Shown: positions 32,452 through 40,605 of the stretch, one piece after another
Numbering within the stretch: position 1 is the first letter of the stretch
Layout of the letters: each line of letters begins with the position of its first letter
Origin: Cystobacter fuscus DSM 2262
Lineage (GTDB): Bacteria > Myxococcota > Myxococcia > Myxococcales > Myxococcaceae
Assembly (NCBI RefSeq): GCF_000335475.2
Contig: NZ_ANAH02000007.1
Span: 124,001-188,000, forward strand
Direction of reading: 5' to 3'
DNA length: 64,000 nt
Translations under genes and position numbers: made by a program
Notes under the pieces: model-generated
Told to the model about the DNA's origin: nothing
The model's input: the letters and a program-made list of their open reading frames with translations, nothing else
Databases searched by the model: none

Positions 32452-32754
32452 ATGAACATCACCGACGTCAAGGTATATCCGGTTGAAGAAGACAAACTGA
32501 AGGCCTACGTGACCATCACCCTGGACCATTGCTTCGTCATCCGGGACTTGAAGGTGATCCACGGAGCCTCGGGCCTGTTCATCGCCATGCCCGCCAAGCG
32601 GCGCAAGGACGGGACGTACAAGGACATCGCCCACCCGCTCAACGCGGACACCCGCACGCAGATGGAGCGTGCCATCCTCCTGGAGTACGAGCGGCACCAG
32701 CAGACGAGCATGGGAGCGATGGGCTCGTACCACCTGGAGGCCGTGGCCGACTGA
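32452..32754 (+). CDS. spoVG: SpoVG family septation/RNA-binding regulator
   Basis: A 100-residue SpoVG protein, a small nucleic-acid-binding regulator of septation and development in Bacillus and of virulence genes in other bacteria. It has the full family core: MNITDVKVYPVEEDKLKAYV, FVIRDLKVIHGASGLFIAMP with the conserved IAMPAKRRKDG loop, and YKDIAHPLNADTR. The length is standard. It precedes prs by 69 bp, a gap mostly filled by two stem-loops. In Firmicutes spoVG also lies near prs, so the neighbourhood is conserved. Confidence 0.96.
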   Translation: MNITDVKVYPVEEDKLKAYVTITLDHCFVIRDLKVIHGASGLFIAMPAKRRKDGTYKDIAHPLNADTRTQMERAILLEYERHQQTSMGAMGSYHLEAVAD

Positions 32755-32772
32755 GCCTGGGACTGCACGCTG

Positions 32773-32823
32773 GTGGTGGAAGGATCTTCCCTTCCGCCAC
32801 GGGGCGCGCTAGGAGCGCGCCCC
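32773..32823 (+). promoter_or_regulatory. Two abutting stem-loops between spoVG and prs, covering the prs ribosome binding site
   Basis: GTGGTGGAAGG (32773-32783) pairs with CCTTCCGCCAC (32790-32800) over 11 bp with one G-U pair and a 6-nt loop. The very next base starts a second hairpin, GGGGCGCGCT (32801-32810) with AGCGCGCCCC (32814-32823), a perfect 10 bp stem with loop AGG that ends directly at the prs ATG. The likely Shine-Dalgarno AGGAG (32811-32815) straddles the loop and stem, so folding would limit ribosome access. No U-tract is present. The structure is read directly; a control function is inferred. Confidence 0.65.
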
Positions 32824-33774
32824 ATGAGCCCGAGCGATTTCAAGGTGTTCTCCGGGAGTTCCAACCCGGCCCTGGCCCAGCGTATCTGCGACTATCTCAA
32901 GAGACCTCTAGGCAAGGCGCACGTGGGTCGCTTCTCCGACGGAGAGATCCACGTGGAGATTGGCGAGAACGTGCGCGGACTGGACATCTTCATCGTCCAG
33001 TCCACCTGCCCGCCGGCCAATGATCATCTGATGGAGCTGCTCATCATGTGCGACGCGCTCAAGCGAGCGAGCGCCGCCTCCATCAACGCCGTCATCCCGT
33101 ACTACGGCTACGCCCGGCAGGATCGGAAGGTGGCGCCGCGCACGCCCATCACCGCCAAGCTGATCGCGGATCTGCTCGAGGGCGCGGGAGCCACGCGCGT
33201 GGTGTCCATGGACATGCACGCCGGGCAGATCCAGGGCTTCTTCAACATCCCCTCGGATCACCTGTACGCCTCGCCCGTCTTCCTCGAGGACGCGCGCAAG
33301 AAGTTCCCCGACGCGCAGGAGCTCGTCATCGTGTCACCGGACGCGGGCGGCGTGGAGCGGGCACGTGCCTACTCCAAGCGGCTCGGCTGCTCCCTGGCCA
33401 TCGTCGACAAGCGCCGGCCCAAGCCCAACTCCTCCGAGGTGATGAACCTCATTGGCGACGTGGCGGGCAAGGACGCGATGCTCATCGACGACATGGTGGA
33501 CACCGCGGGCACGCTCACCCAGGCGGCCGCCGCCCTCAAGGAGCGGGGCGCGCGCCGGGTGGTGGCCTACGCCGTCCACCCCATCCTCTCCGGTCCCGCC
33601 ATCCAGCGCATCCAGGACTCGACCCTGGAAGAGGTCGTCTTCACGGACACCGTGCCCCTGTCGCCCGCGGCCGAGGCGTGCGGGAAGATCCGGGTCATCG
33701 CCACGGATCACCTCTTCGGCGAGGCCATCGCGCGCATCCACCGCGCCGACTCGCTCAGCTCGCTCTTCGTGTAG
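32824..33774 (+). CDS. prs: Ribose-phosphate pyrophosphokinase
   Basis: A 316-residue class I PRPP synthetase (ribose-5-phosphate + ATP to PRPP + AMP). Recognisable are FSDGEIHVEI, RLKxxx-type YGYARQDRKVAPRTPITAKL, SMDMHAGQIQGFF, VVSPD-type IVSPDAGGVERARAY, and the PRPP/ribose-phosphate loop DAMLIDDMVDTAGTL. PRPP feeds the salvage PRTases encoded just upstream on the other strand. The ATG at 32824 directly abuts the hairpin described separately. Confidence 0.97.
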   Translation: MSPSDFKVFSGSSNPALAQRICDYLKRPLGKAHVGRFSDGEIHVEIGENVRGLDIFIVQSTCPPANDHLMELLIMCDALKRASAASINAVIPYYGYARQDRKVAPRTPITAKLIADLLEGAGATRVVSMDMHAGQIQGFFNIPSDHLYASPVFLEDARKKFPDAQELVIVSPDAGGVERARAYSKRLGCSLAIVDKRRPKPNSSEVMNLIGDVAGKDAMLIDDMVDTAGTLTQAAAALKERGARRVVAYAVHPILSGPAIQRIQDSTLEEVVFTDTVPLSPAAEACGKIRVIATDHLFGEAIARIHRADSLSSLFV

Positions 33775-33971
33775 GTAGACGGAGGAGGGTCCGCTGCTTC
33801 TTCTGCCACGCGCCTTGACTCGGGGCGCGCGCGCTGGCATGTGGCGGGCACACCCTGCCGGTCCTTGCCCGAAAAGCGAGGCGCTGCTCTTGGGGCCCGC
33901 CACGGGGGCGGGATGCCAGAGGCGCCGGGACGTCGGCGGGGAACACACCGCAGTCCATACCGAGGAAATCC

Positions 33972-34658
33972 ATGTCCATCGACAAGCGCCCGCTCGAGGT
34001 CAAGCCGCGTGAGGGTTCTGGCAAGGGCGCCGCCCGCCGCCTGCGCACCCAGGGCCTCGTGCCCGCCGTCGTCTACGGCAAGCACCTGGAGAAGCCCCTG
34101 TCCATCGCCGTCGACGCGAAGGCGGTGCGCCAGGCCATCAACACCCCGCACAAGTTCAACACCCTGCTCACGCTCACGGGCGTGGGCGGCGAGCAGCAGG
34201 TCCTCTTCAAGGACTACCAGCAGGATCCGCTCACCCGGCAGATGCTCCACGTGGACTTCATCGCCGTGCGTGAGGGCGAGCAGGTGAAGGTGAACGTGCC
34301 GCTGGTGCTCACCGGCCGCTCCGAGGGTGTCGCCGACGGCGGTCTGCTCACCCAGGCCCGCCGCGAGATCGAGGTCTACGCCAAGCCGAACGCCATCCCC
34401 GAGAAGATCGAGGTGGACGTGACGCCGCTGAAGATCAACCAGGCGCTCCACATCAACGACGTGAAGATGCCCGAGGGCGTGACGGTGAAGTCGCACGTCA
34501 ACTACACCGTGGCGGTCGTCAGCGCGCCCGAGGGTGCGGTCGAGGCGGCTCCCGCGGCGGCGGCGGCGGCGGCTGGTGCGGCGGCCAAGCCCGCGGCTGG
34601 CGCGGCGGCCAAGCCCGCGGCCGGTGCGGCGGCCAAGCCCGCGGCTGGCAAGAAGTAA
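33972..34658 (+). CDS. rplY: 50S ribosomal protein L25/Ctc, long form with Ala/Lys/Pro tail
   Basis: A 228-residue L25 of the two-domain CTC type, which binds 5S rRNA. The N-terminal domain includes REGSGKGAARRLRTQGLVPA and VYGKHLEKPLSIAV; the C-terminal TL5 domain includes LLTQARREIEVYAKPNAIPE and VDVTPLKINQALHINDVKMP. The last 40 residues are low-complexity (A-A-A-K-P-A-A-G repeats) encoded by three 24 bp tandem repeats. Ribosome binding site GAGGAAATCC. A hairpin CCCGCC/GGCGGG lies in the 197 bp leader, near a possible -35 TTGACT at 33815-33820 with a weak -10. Confidence 0.95.
   Translation: MSIDKRPLEVKPREGSGKGAARRLRTQGLVPAVVYGKHLEKPLSIAVDAKAVRQAINTPHKFNTLLTLTGVGGEQQVLFKDYQQDPLTRQMLHVDFIAVREGEQVKVNVPLVLTGRSEGVADGGLLTQARREIEVYAKPNAIPEKIEVDVTPLKINQALHINDVKMPEGVTVKSHVNYTVAVVSAPEGAVEAAPAAAAAAAGAAAKPAAGAAAKPAAGAAAKPAAGKK
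34575..34646 (+). repeat. Three tandem 24 bp repeats in the rplY 3' end
   Basis: 34575-34598, 34599-34622 and 34623-34646 are nearly identical units encoding G-A-A-A-K-P-A-A. Copy number may vary between strains. Confidence 0.9.
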
Positions 34659-34681
34659 TCCCCCTTCCCTGTCACACCCGC

Positions 34682-34719
34682 GGGGCCGGTCCGTCAAAAG
34701 GACTGGCCCCGTCTGTTTT
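34682..34719 (+). terminator. Rho-independent terminator after rplY
   Basis: GGGGCCGGTCC (34682-34692) pairs with GGACTGGCCCC (34700-34710) with one G-U pair and a 7-nt loop, followed by GTCTGTTTT. The U-run makes this a convincing intrinsic terminator, yet pth begins only 15 bases later, so pth needs read-through or its own nearby promoter. Confidence 0.75.
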
Positions 34720-34733
34720 GCGGAGCCTCCGCC

Positions 34734-35312
34734 ATGAAGATCATCTGTGGACTGGGCAATCCCGGGCGCGAGTACGAGCGCCACCGGCACAACGTGGGCT
34801 TCATGGTGGTGGAGACGCTGCTGCCGCGCGCGCGCGCCGAGCTCCACCAGGAGAAGTTCCAGGCCCGCGTGGGCCAGGGCACCCTGGGGGGCGAGAAGGT
34901 CGTCTTCCTCGAGCCGCAGACCTACATGAACCTGTCGGGCCGCTCGGTGGCCGAGGCGGCGCGCTTCTACAAGGTGGCGGTGGAGGACGTGCTGGTCATC
35001 CACGACGAGCTGGACCTGGACTTCGGCCGCCTGCAGCTCAAGGCGGGGGGCGGCAGCGGGGGACACAACGGGCTCAAGAGCACGGTGTCCACCCTGGGGG
35101 CGGACAGCTTCATCCGCCTGCGCTTCGGCATCGGCAAGCCGCAGGGTCCCAATGCCAAGGAGCGGGTGGCCGGCTACGTGCTCTCCAACTTCGACGACGG
35201 GGAGCGCCGGAGGCTCGACGAGCTGCTCGCCCAGGCGGCGGACGCGGCCGAGACGTGGGTGCGGGACGGATTGGCCACGGCGATGAACCGTTACAACAAG
35301 CGGGCGCCTTGA
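34734..35312 (+). CDS. pth: Peptidyl-tRNA hydrolase
   Basis: A 192-residue enzyme releasing peptide from prematurely dissociated peptidyl-tRNA. Typical features: [20 protein letters not shown] with the catalytic His, [33 protein letters not shown] with the catalytic Asp, and [20 protein letters not shown]. The bases just before the ATG (GCGGAGCCTCCGC, 34720-34732) can fold into a 5 bp hairpin that hides part of the GGAG ribosome binding site. The gene lies between rplY and rpsF as in many bacteria. Confidence 0.97.
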   Translation: MKIICGLGNPGREYERHRHNVGFMVVETLLPRARAELHQEKFQARVGQGTLGGEKVVFLEPQTYMNLSGRSVAEAARFYKVAVEDVLVIHDELDLDFGRLQLKAGGGSGGHNGLKSTVSTLGADSFIRLRFGIGKPQGPNAKERVAGYVLSNFDDGERRRLDELLAQAADAAETWVRDGLATAMNRYNKRAP

Positions 35313-35404
35313 CTTCCGGGCCGGGGCGCCCTTAGAAGGCCCCCCTCTTCATCGTTCTTTTTCAAAAGCGCGAGGGTGACGGGCGCGCGGTTTCCCGTCC
35401 CCGG

Positions 35405-35458
35405 CGGAGGATCCCCCTTGGACCCTCCGACCGTTTCCCCGCTCCCCGGCTTCCGGGG
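35405..35458 (+). promoter_or_regulatory. Structured leader upstream of rpsF (possible S6:S18 autoregulatory region)
   Basis: Two hairpins are visible in the 173 bp pth-rpsF gap: CGGAGG (35405-35410) with CCTCCG (35424-35429), and CCCCGG (35444-35449) with CCGGGG (35453-35458). Many bacteria control rpsF-rpsR through an S6:S18-binding mRNA structure at this position. I could not confirm the conserved CCG bulge, so this is a positional candidate only. Confidence 0.3.
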
Positions 35459-35485
35459 GGCACTCAACCCCAAGGGGAGAGAAAC

Positions 35486-35947
35486 ATGGCTGAGACGCAG
35501 GCCGCCAAGCGGCTTCGTGAGTACGAGACCATCTTCCTGGTCAAGCCGGACCTCACCGACGACAACGTGGACAAGCTCAAGGAGCGCGTCCGTGGCATCG
35601 TCGGCCGTGAGGGCGGCAAGGTCATCCGCTTCACGGTGTGGGGCAAGAAGAAGACGCTCTACCCCATCGCCAAGCAGCCCCGCGCCATCTACATCCACGC
35701 CCACTACCTGGGCGGCACCAAGATGGTGGCCGAGGTGGAGCGCAACCTGCGCAACTTCGACGAGGTCACGCGCTACCTGTCCACCAAGCTGGCGGACGAG
35801 GTGGATCCCGAGAGCCGTCCGGTGCTCGAGGACGTGAAGCTCGCCGGAGATGTCGAGGAGACCCGTCCGGGCGTGGCCCCCGCGCAGGATCGCGGCGTGG
35901 TCGAGGATGCGGGCGAGGCTGAGGAGGAGAGCACCGAGGAGGCGTGA
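35486..35947 (+). CDS. rpsF: 30S ribosomal protein S6
   Basis: A 153-residue S6. The core is residues 10-105: [40 protein letters not shown] and [17 protein letters not shown]. The acidic tail of roughly 45 residues (ending [11 protein letters not shown]) is longer than in E. coli. It heads the rpsF-rpsR-rplI operon and pairs with S18 on the 30S platform. Ribosome binding site GGGGAGAGA. Confidence 0.97.
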   Translation: MAETQAAKRLREYETIFLVKPDLTDDNVDKLKERVRGIVGREGGKVIRFTVWGKKKTLYPIAKQPRAIYIHAHYLGGTKMVAEVERNLRNFDEVTRYLSTKLADEVDPESRPVLEDVKLAGDVEETRPGVAPAQDRGVVEDAGEAEEESTEEA

Positions 35948-35994
35948 GCCCCTTGGTCCTCCACGGACCCCTACCAGAGAAGAGAGAACGCTCA

Positions 35995-36336
35995 ATGATT
36001 GGCAACAGCGACAGGAATTCGTCCCGCGGTGGCGGCGACCGGGATCGGGACAGGGATCGGGATGGCGGCGGCCGGGGTGGCGCCGGGGGCGATGACGAGA
36101 AGCGTGGCGGTGGCCGCGGCTTTGGCCGCAAGAAGGTGTGCCGCTTCTGCGCCGAGAAGAACGCCCAGGTGGACTTCAAGGATCAGGCGACGCTGAAGTA
36201 CTTCGTCACCGAGCGCGGCAAGATCATCCCCCGCCGCATCTCCGGCAACTGCGCCAAGCACCAGCGCGAGGTGGCCACGGCCATCAAGCGCGCCCGCGGC
36301 CTGGCGATGCTCCCCTACAACGCGATGGTCGGCTAG
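35995..36336 (+). CDS. rpsR: 30S ribosomal protein S18 with Gly/Arg/Asp-rich N-terminal extension
   Basis: A 113-residue S18. The conserved core begins at [18 protein letters not shown] and runs through [20 protein letters not shown] to [14 protein letters not shown]. CxxC plus the downstream C..H is the zinc-ribbon-like form of S18. The first 45 residues are an unusual disordered stretch of R-G-G-G-D-R-D-R-D type repeats that common S18 proteins lack. ATG 35995 is the only plausible start after the AGAAGAGAGAACG ribosome binding site; an upstream in-frame start would overlap rpsF. Confidence 0.96.
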   Translation: MIGNSDRNSSRGGGDRDRDRDRDGGGRGGAGGDDEKRGGGRGFGRKKVCRFCAEKNAQVDFKDQATLKYFVTERGKIIPRRISGNCAKHQREVATAIKRARGLAMLPYNAMVG

Positions 36337-36366
36337 TCCCCTCGCCCGCACCAACGGAGACATTCA

Positions 36367-36813
36367 ATGAAGGTCATTCTTCGTGAGGACGTCGCGAACC
36401 TGGGTAAGTCCGGTGAGCTCGTGACGGTGAAGGACGGCTTCGGCCGCAACTTCCTGCTGCCGCGCAAGATGGCGGTGCTCGCCACCGAGCAGAACGTGCG
36501 TCAGCTCGAGCACGAGCGCGCGGTCATCTCGGCGCGCAACGTCAAGCTCAAGGGCGCCGCCGAGGAGCAGGCCAAGAAGCTCGGCTCGGTGAAGGTCACC
36601 ATCCGCCGCAAGGTGGGTGAGCAGGACAAGCTGTACGGCTCCGTCACCGTGCTGGACATCGCCGAGGCGCTCGCCGCCCAGGGCCAGTCGGTGGACCGCC
36701 GCCAGCTGCACCTGGCCGAGCCCATCAAGGCCACCGGTCAGTACGAGGTGGAGCTGCGCCTGCACCGTGAAGTGACGGCGAAGATCAAGGTCGAGGTCCA
36801 GGCGGAGGCGTAA
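36367..36813 (+). CDS. rplI: 50S ribosomal protein L9
   Basis: A 148-residue L9 with the N-terminal rRNA-binding domain ([38 protein letters not shown]), the long connecting helix, and the C-terminal domain ([33 protein letters not shown]). The length is standard. It is the last ribosomal gene of the operon and is followed by a strong terminator. Confidence 0.97.
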   Translation: MKVILREDVANLGKSGELVTVKDGFGRNFLLPRKMAVLATEQNVRQLEHERAVISARNVKLKGAAEEQAKKLGSVKVTIRRKVGEQDKLYGSVTVLDIAEALAAQGQSVDRRQLHLAEPIKATGQYEVELRLHREVTAKIKVEVQAEA

Positions 36814-36842
36814 AGCCCCCCCCTGACATCGCGTGAAGCACC

Positions 36843-36884
36843 GAGGGCCGTCCGGGTTCACTCCCGGGCGGCCCTCCGCTTTTT
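36843..36884 (+). terminator. Rho-independent terminator of the rpsF-rpsR-rplI operon
   Basis: GAGGGCCGTCCGGG (36843-36856) pairs with CCCGGGCGGCCCTC (36863-36876) through 14 bp with one wobble and a 6-nt loop, followed by CGCTTTTT. It separates dnaB from the ribosomal genes. Confidence 0.85.
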
Positions 36885-36968
36885 CGAGAGCGGGCACCCA
36901 GGCGTGTGTCAGGGGTGGCTGCCAGGGTTGCGCCACACGTCTGTAGCGCGGAGACTGGCCGGGACAAC

Positions 36969-38339
36969 ATGGACAACATCCTCGACATTCGGACGGGAAC
37001 GCGGCGGGGCCACGAGGATCTGGCCGCCGAGCGCGCGGTGCTGGGCGCCGTGCTCGCGGACAACAGCATCTTCGCCAGCCTCGCGGAGGTGGTGAGCACG
37101 GACGACTTCGCCAGTCCCGCGCACGCCCAGATCTTCGCGGCGATGATCAAGCTGGACGGCACCAGCCGCCAGGTGGATCACCTCACCCTGGCCGAGGAAC
37201 TCAAGGTGCTCGGCCAGCTCGCCGCGGTGGGCGGCCCCGCGTACCTGATGAGCCTGGACCAGGTGGTGCCCGTGCCGGGCAACGCCGTCCAGTACGCGAA
37301 GATCGTCAAGGACCAGGCCATCCGGCGGCGCCTGGCGGGCGTGGGGCGGGAGATCCAGGAACTCGCCAGCCAGGAGACGGGCGAGCTGGAGGTGCTGCTG
37401 GACGAGGCCGAGCGCAAGGTCTTCCTCCTGGCGGAGAAGAAGCGCGAGGGCGACCTGCGGCCCGTCAGCGAGCTGATGGAGCACACGCTCGATCTGCTCG
37501 ACAAGATGAAGACCGCGACGACGGGCATCACCGGCCTGTCCACGGGCTACGTCGACCTGGACAACCAGCTCACGGGCCTGCACGGCGGAGAGCTCATCAT
37601 CCTCGCGGCGCGTCCGGGCGTGGGCAAGACGTCCTTCGCGATGAACATCGCCACCCACGTGGCGCTCCAGGAGGATGCCAAGGCGGCGGCCATCTTCAGC
37701 CTGGAAATGCCCGCGGACCAGCTCCTCATGCGTCTGCTCGCCTCGTGCGCGCGCGTGGACATGAAGAAGCTGCGCGGAGGCCGGCTCACCCCCCACGACG
37801 AGGAGAAGTTCCAGGAGATGGCGGGCAAGCTCTACAACGCCCCCCTCTACATCGACGACTCGGGTGGCCTGTCCCCGTTCGACCTGCGCGCCAAGGCGCG
37901 GCGGCTCAAGCAGAGGGATCCCCGGCTGTCGCTCATCATCGTCGACTACCTCCAGCTCATGCACCAGAAGGGCAAGGTGGAGAGCCGCCAGCTGGAAATC
38001 TCGGAGATCTCCCGCTCCCTCAAGCAGCTCTCCAAGGAGCTGGAGGTGCCCATCATCGCCCTCTCACAGCTCAGCCGTAAGGTGGAGGAGCGCAAGGGCG
38101 GCAAGCCCATGCTCTCGGACCTGCGCGAGTCGGGCGCCATCGAGCAGGACGCCGACGTGGTGATGTTCATCCACCGCGAGGATCAGGGCGAGGGCGAGGG
38201 CGGAGGCGAGGTGCGCACGAGCAGTGCCATCCCCGTGCAGCTCGTCATCGCCAAGCAGCGCAACGGTCCCATCGGGGACATCGATCTCGTCTTCCTCGCC
38301 GAGTACACGCGCTTCGAGAGCCGCGCGCGCATGGAGTGA
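36969..38339 (+). CDS. dnaB: Replicative DNA helicase DnaB
   Basis: A 456-residue hexameric fork helicase. The N-terminal domain (about 15-115) includes AAERAVLGAVLADNSIFASL; the RecA-like C-terminal domain has Walker A ARPGVGKTS at 214-222, MPADQLLMRLL, Walker B LIIVDYLQLM, and IALSQLSRKVEERKGGKPML with the arginine-finger region. No intein is present. ATG 36969 gives the standard length; the frame is open upstream to about 36906 without similarity. It lies after rplI as in many bacteria and is separated from it by a terminator. Confidence 0.97.
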   Translation: MDNILDIRTGTRRGHEDLAAERAVLGAVLADNSIFASLAEVVSTDDFASPAHAQIFAAMIKLDGTSRQVDHLTLAEELKVLGQLAAVGGPAYLMSLDQVVPVPGNAVQYAKIVKDQAIRRRLAGVGREIQELASQETGELEVLLDEAERKVFLLAEKKREGDLRPVSELMEHTLDLLDKMKTATTGITGLSTGYVDLDNQLTGLHGGELIILAARPGVGKTSFAMNIATHVALQEDAKAAAIFSLEMPADQLLMRLLASCARVDMKKLRGGRLTPHDEEKFQEMAGKLYNAPLYIDDSGGLSPFDLRAKARRLKQRDPRLSLIIVDYLQLMHQKGKVESRQLEISEISRSLKQLSKELEVPIIALSQLSRKVEERKGGKPMLSDLRESGAIEQDADVVMFIHREDQGEGEGGGEVRTSSAIPVQLVIAKQRNGPIGDIDLVFLAEYTRFESRARME

Positions 38340-38355
38340 GGGCGGGCCGAGGCGT

Positions 38356-39093
38356 TCAGCGGCGCGAGTTCATCCGCTGGAACGCCTCGTCGAGCTCGTC
38401 GCGCGAGGCGCGGCGGGCCTTCTCCGCGGTGCCGTAGCCGATCTCCCGCTCACCCTGGCGCAGGCGCTCGACGATGGCGTCGGCGAACTCGTCCAGGGGA
38501 ACGCCGAAGGTGTGCAGCCCGGGCCCGCCCAGGTCCGTGTTCACCGCGGGGGGAACGATCTCGATGACCTGGAGGGCCGTGTCCGCGAGCTGGTGGCGCA
38601 GGGACAGCGTGAACGAGTGCAGGGCCGCCTTCGTGGCGCAGTAGATGGGCGTGAACGCCAGCGGCGCGAACGCCAGGCCCGAGGTGACGTTGAGGAGGGC
38701 CGGGCGCGGCTGCTGGAGCAGATGCGGCACGAGGAGCGCCGACAGGTGGATGGGCGCCTCGAGGTTGATGGCGAGCTCCTGTTGGGACGCCTCCCAGTCC
38801 TCGATGTCGGAGAGCTTCAGCCGGCGCTGGATGCCCGCGTTGTTGACGAGCACGTTGAGCCGGGGAAACGCGCTCTTCACCCAGGAGGCCAGGGCGACAC
38901 GCTCCTCCGCCTTCGCCACGTCACACACGCGCGTGTGCAGCGCGGGGTGGGCCCGCTGGGCCTCGCGCAGCTTGTCCTCGCGGCGGCCACAGACAATCAC
39001 CTCACTGCCCGCTCGGAGGAAGCGCTCGGCGAGCGCCAGACCGATACCCGAGGCACCGCCCGTGATGAGCACCGTATTCGAGGCCATGTCCAT
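38356..39093 (-). CDS. Short-chain dehydrogenase/reductase (DltE-like SDR)
   Basis: A 245-residue classical SDR with the dinucleotide motif TVLITGGASGIGLALAERF near residues 7-25, NNAG in LNVLVNNAGIQ, and the catalytic Ser-Tyr-Lys as NVTSGLAFAPLAFTPIYCATKAAL. An Arg after the second strand (CGRREDK) suggests NADP(H). Resemblance to DltE-type SDRs is general; the substrate is unknown. It lies 9 bp after an orphan gene and is probably co-transcribed with it; it converges on dnaB. Confidence 0.9.
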   Translation of the reverse strand: MDMASNTVLITGGASGIGLALAERFLRAGSEVIVCGRREDKLREAQRAHPALHTRVCDVAKAEERVALASWVKSAFPRLNVLVNNAGIQRRLKLSDIEDWEASQQELAINLEAPIHLSALLVPHLLQQPRPALLNVTSGLAFAPLAFTPIYCATKAALHSFTLSLRHQLADTALQVIEIVPPAVNTDLGGPGLHTFGVPLDEFADAIVERLRQGEREIGYGTAEKARRASRDELDEAFQRMNSRR

Positions 39094-39102
39094 GCGGGCC
39101 GC

Positions 39103-39777
39103 TCATACCACGAGCGAGACCTGGACCCGCCGCAGCCCCTTCTCGAGTTGTCGGGCCAAGGACTCGGGCGTGTCTCCGGACTCGCACCAGGCATCGATGG
39201 CCTCCAGCTCCCACTCCTCGTGGATGCCCTCCCCCTCGAAGCCGGGAATGAAGCCCTCGCGGATGGCTTGCTGCAGACCCCCGAGCGGCCCCAGGAGGAC
39301 CACGTTGCCCAGGCCGAAGAGCCGCAGGGGCGTGCCACTCGTCTCCAGCGCCGCGTTCAACAGGGCCAGCACCGCGTTGAGGTTGTAGAACTCGGAGCTG
39401 TCGTGGAACGTGACGCCGTAGCGGTGTCCCCCCTGGGTGAGGCGCAGCGTGTACCGGGACGCCACGCCCCCGCCCTCCCGGTCCTCCACCCCGAAGAACG
39501 GCCCCCACCCCTCCCCCGCCATGTCTCCCTGGCCCGGCAGCACCTGGGAGAACCGGGCCCCGGCCAGCCACGGCGAGACGAGCGGCAGCAGCTCCGCCAT
39601 CAAGCGTGAATGATCGACGGGGAACTCACCCGCGTCGGGCTCGAACACATACCCGCGCCCCAGCCGCATGAAGGTCTCGTCCCAGTACTCGTCGGGCCAG
39701 GAGGCGTCAGCGGCGGGAACGGCGGCGGCGGGCGGCAGTTGGAGCAGCTCGCGCAGGCGTTGTTCTTTCGGGGCCAT
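39103..39777 (-). CDS. Hypothetical protein, no recognised family
   Basis: A 224-residue soluble protein, rich in Trp and Gly, without signal peptide or membrane helix. Noticeable segments are WPDEYWDETFMRLGRGYVFE, GWGPFFGVEDREGGGVASRY, TFHDSSEFYNLNAVLALLNA and RLFGLGNVVLLGPLGGLQQA. The middle looks like beta strands and the C-terminus is helical. Codon use is like that of its neighbours. The stop lies 9 bp before the SDR start, so the two are probably translated from one transcript. No function can be assigned. Confidence 0.75.
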   Translation of the reverse strand: MAPKEQRLRELLQLPPAAAVPAADASWPDEYWDETFMRLGRGYVFEPDAGEFPVDHSRLMAELLPLVSPWLAGARFSQVLPGQGDMAGEGWGPFFGVEDREGGGVASRYTLRLTQGGHRYGVTFHDSSEFYNLNAVLALLNAALETSGTPLRLFGLGNVVLLGPLGGLQQAIREGFIPGFEGEGIHEEWELEAIDAWCESGDTPESLARQLEKGLRRVQVSLVV

Positions 39778-39843
39778 GTCCTCTCACCATGCTCGGCCCC
39801 GCATGTCTGCCATGCAGGTCTGACAGCACGGTGGGTGGCGCGC

Positions 39844-40605
39844 TCAGCGCCGGTGCTCGCGCGACTTCTGCACCAGCAGCCGGAAGATGCCCGCGCTCAA
39901 GGGAATCGTCTGGAGCATCAACTCCGGGTGCCACTGCACGCCCAGCGCGAAGACGTGCTGCGGCGACTCGATGGCCTCCACCACCCCATCGGGCGCCGTC
40001 GCGCTCACCACCACCTGCTCGCCCAGCTTCGACACCGCCTGATGATGGGTGGAGTTCACCATGAGCTGACCCCGGCCGAGCGCCTCCGACAGGTGCGTGC
40101 CATCGCGCACCTCCACGGGGTGCTGCGGCTGGGTGCGGTCATGCGTCTGCTGGTGCGAATTCGCGCCGGGCACCTCGAGGCCGATGTCCTGGAACAGCGT
40201 GCCGCCCAGCACCACGTTGAGCAGCTGCATGCCCCCGCAGATGCCCAGCACCGGCATGTTGCGCTTGAGGGCCCCGCGCATCAGCGCCGTCTCGAACGCC
40301 GTGCGCGGCGGCTTCATCGGCCCCAGGCCCTCGCGCGCCGTCTCGCCATAGGCGTCCGGGGGAATGTCGAAGGCGCCTCCGGTGACCATCAGCCCGGAGA
40401 TGCGGTCCAGGTAGGACTCCACGCACGCCGCGTCGTCCGAGTACGGCAGCACCAGCGGCAGCCCCCCCGCGCGCAACACCGCCTCCGGGTAGGCCGCCCT
40501 CAGCTCGTAGCTGGGGAAGACCGAATCCGGCCGGCTCGCGCTGAAGTCCGGGGTGATACCGATATTGGGCCGGCGTGGAGCCTGACCATGGGTTTTGTGC
40601 ATCAT
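39844..40605 (-). CDS. Gamma-glutamyl-GABA hydrolase-like class I amidotransferase (peptidase C26)
   Basis: A 253-residue PuuD-type enzyme that would cleave gamma-glutamyl amides such as gamma-glutamyl-GABA in putrescine breakdown. The nucleophile lies in PVLGICGGMQLLNVVLGG, and the His-Glu pair in FALGVQWHPELM. NIGITPD at the N-terminus, LMVTGGAFDIPPDAYG and VNSTHHQAVSKLG are family features. No other puu genes are nearby, so the physiological substrate is open. It is followed at 66 bp by the orphan gene/SDR pair on the same strand. Confidence 0.9.
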   Translation of the reverse strand: MMHKTHGQAPRRPNIGITPDFSASRPDSVFPSYELRAAYPEAVLRAGGLPLVLPYSDDAACVESYLDRISGLMVTGGAFDIPPDAYGETAREGLGPMKPPRTAFETALMRGALKRNMPVLGICGGMQLLNVVLGGTLFQDIGLEVPGANSHQQTHDRTQPQHPVEVRDGTHLSEALGRGQLMVNSTHHQAVSKLGEQVVVSATAPDGVVEAIESPQHVFALGVQWHPELMLQTIPLSAGIFRLLVQKSREHRR

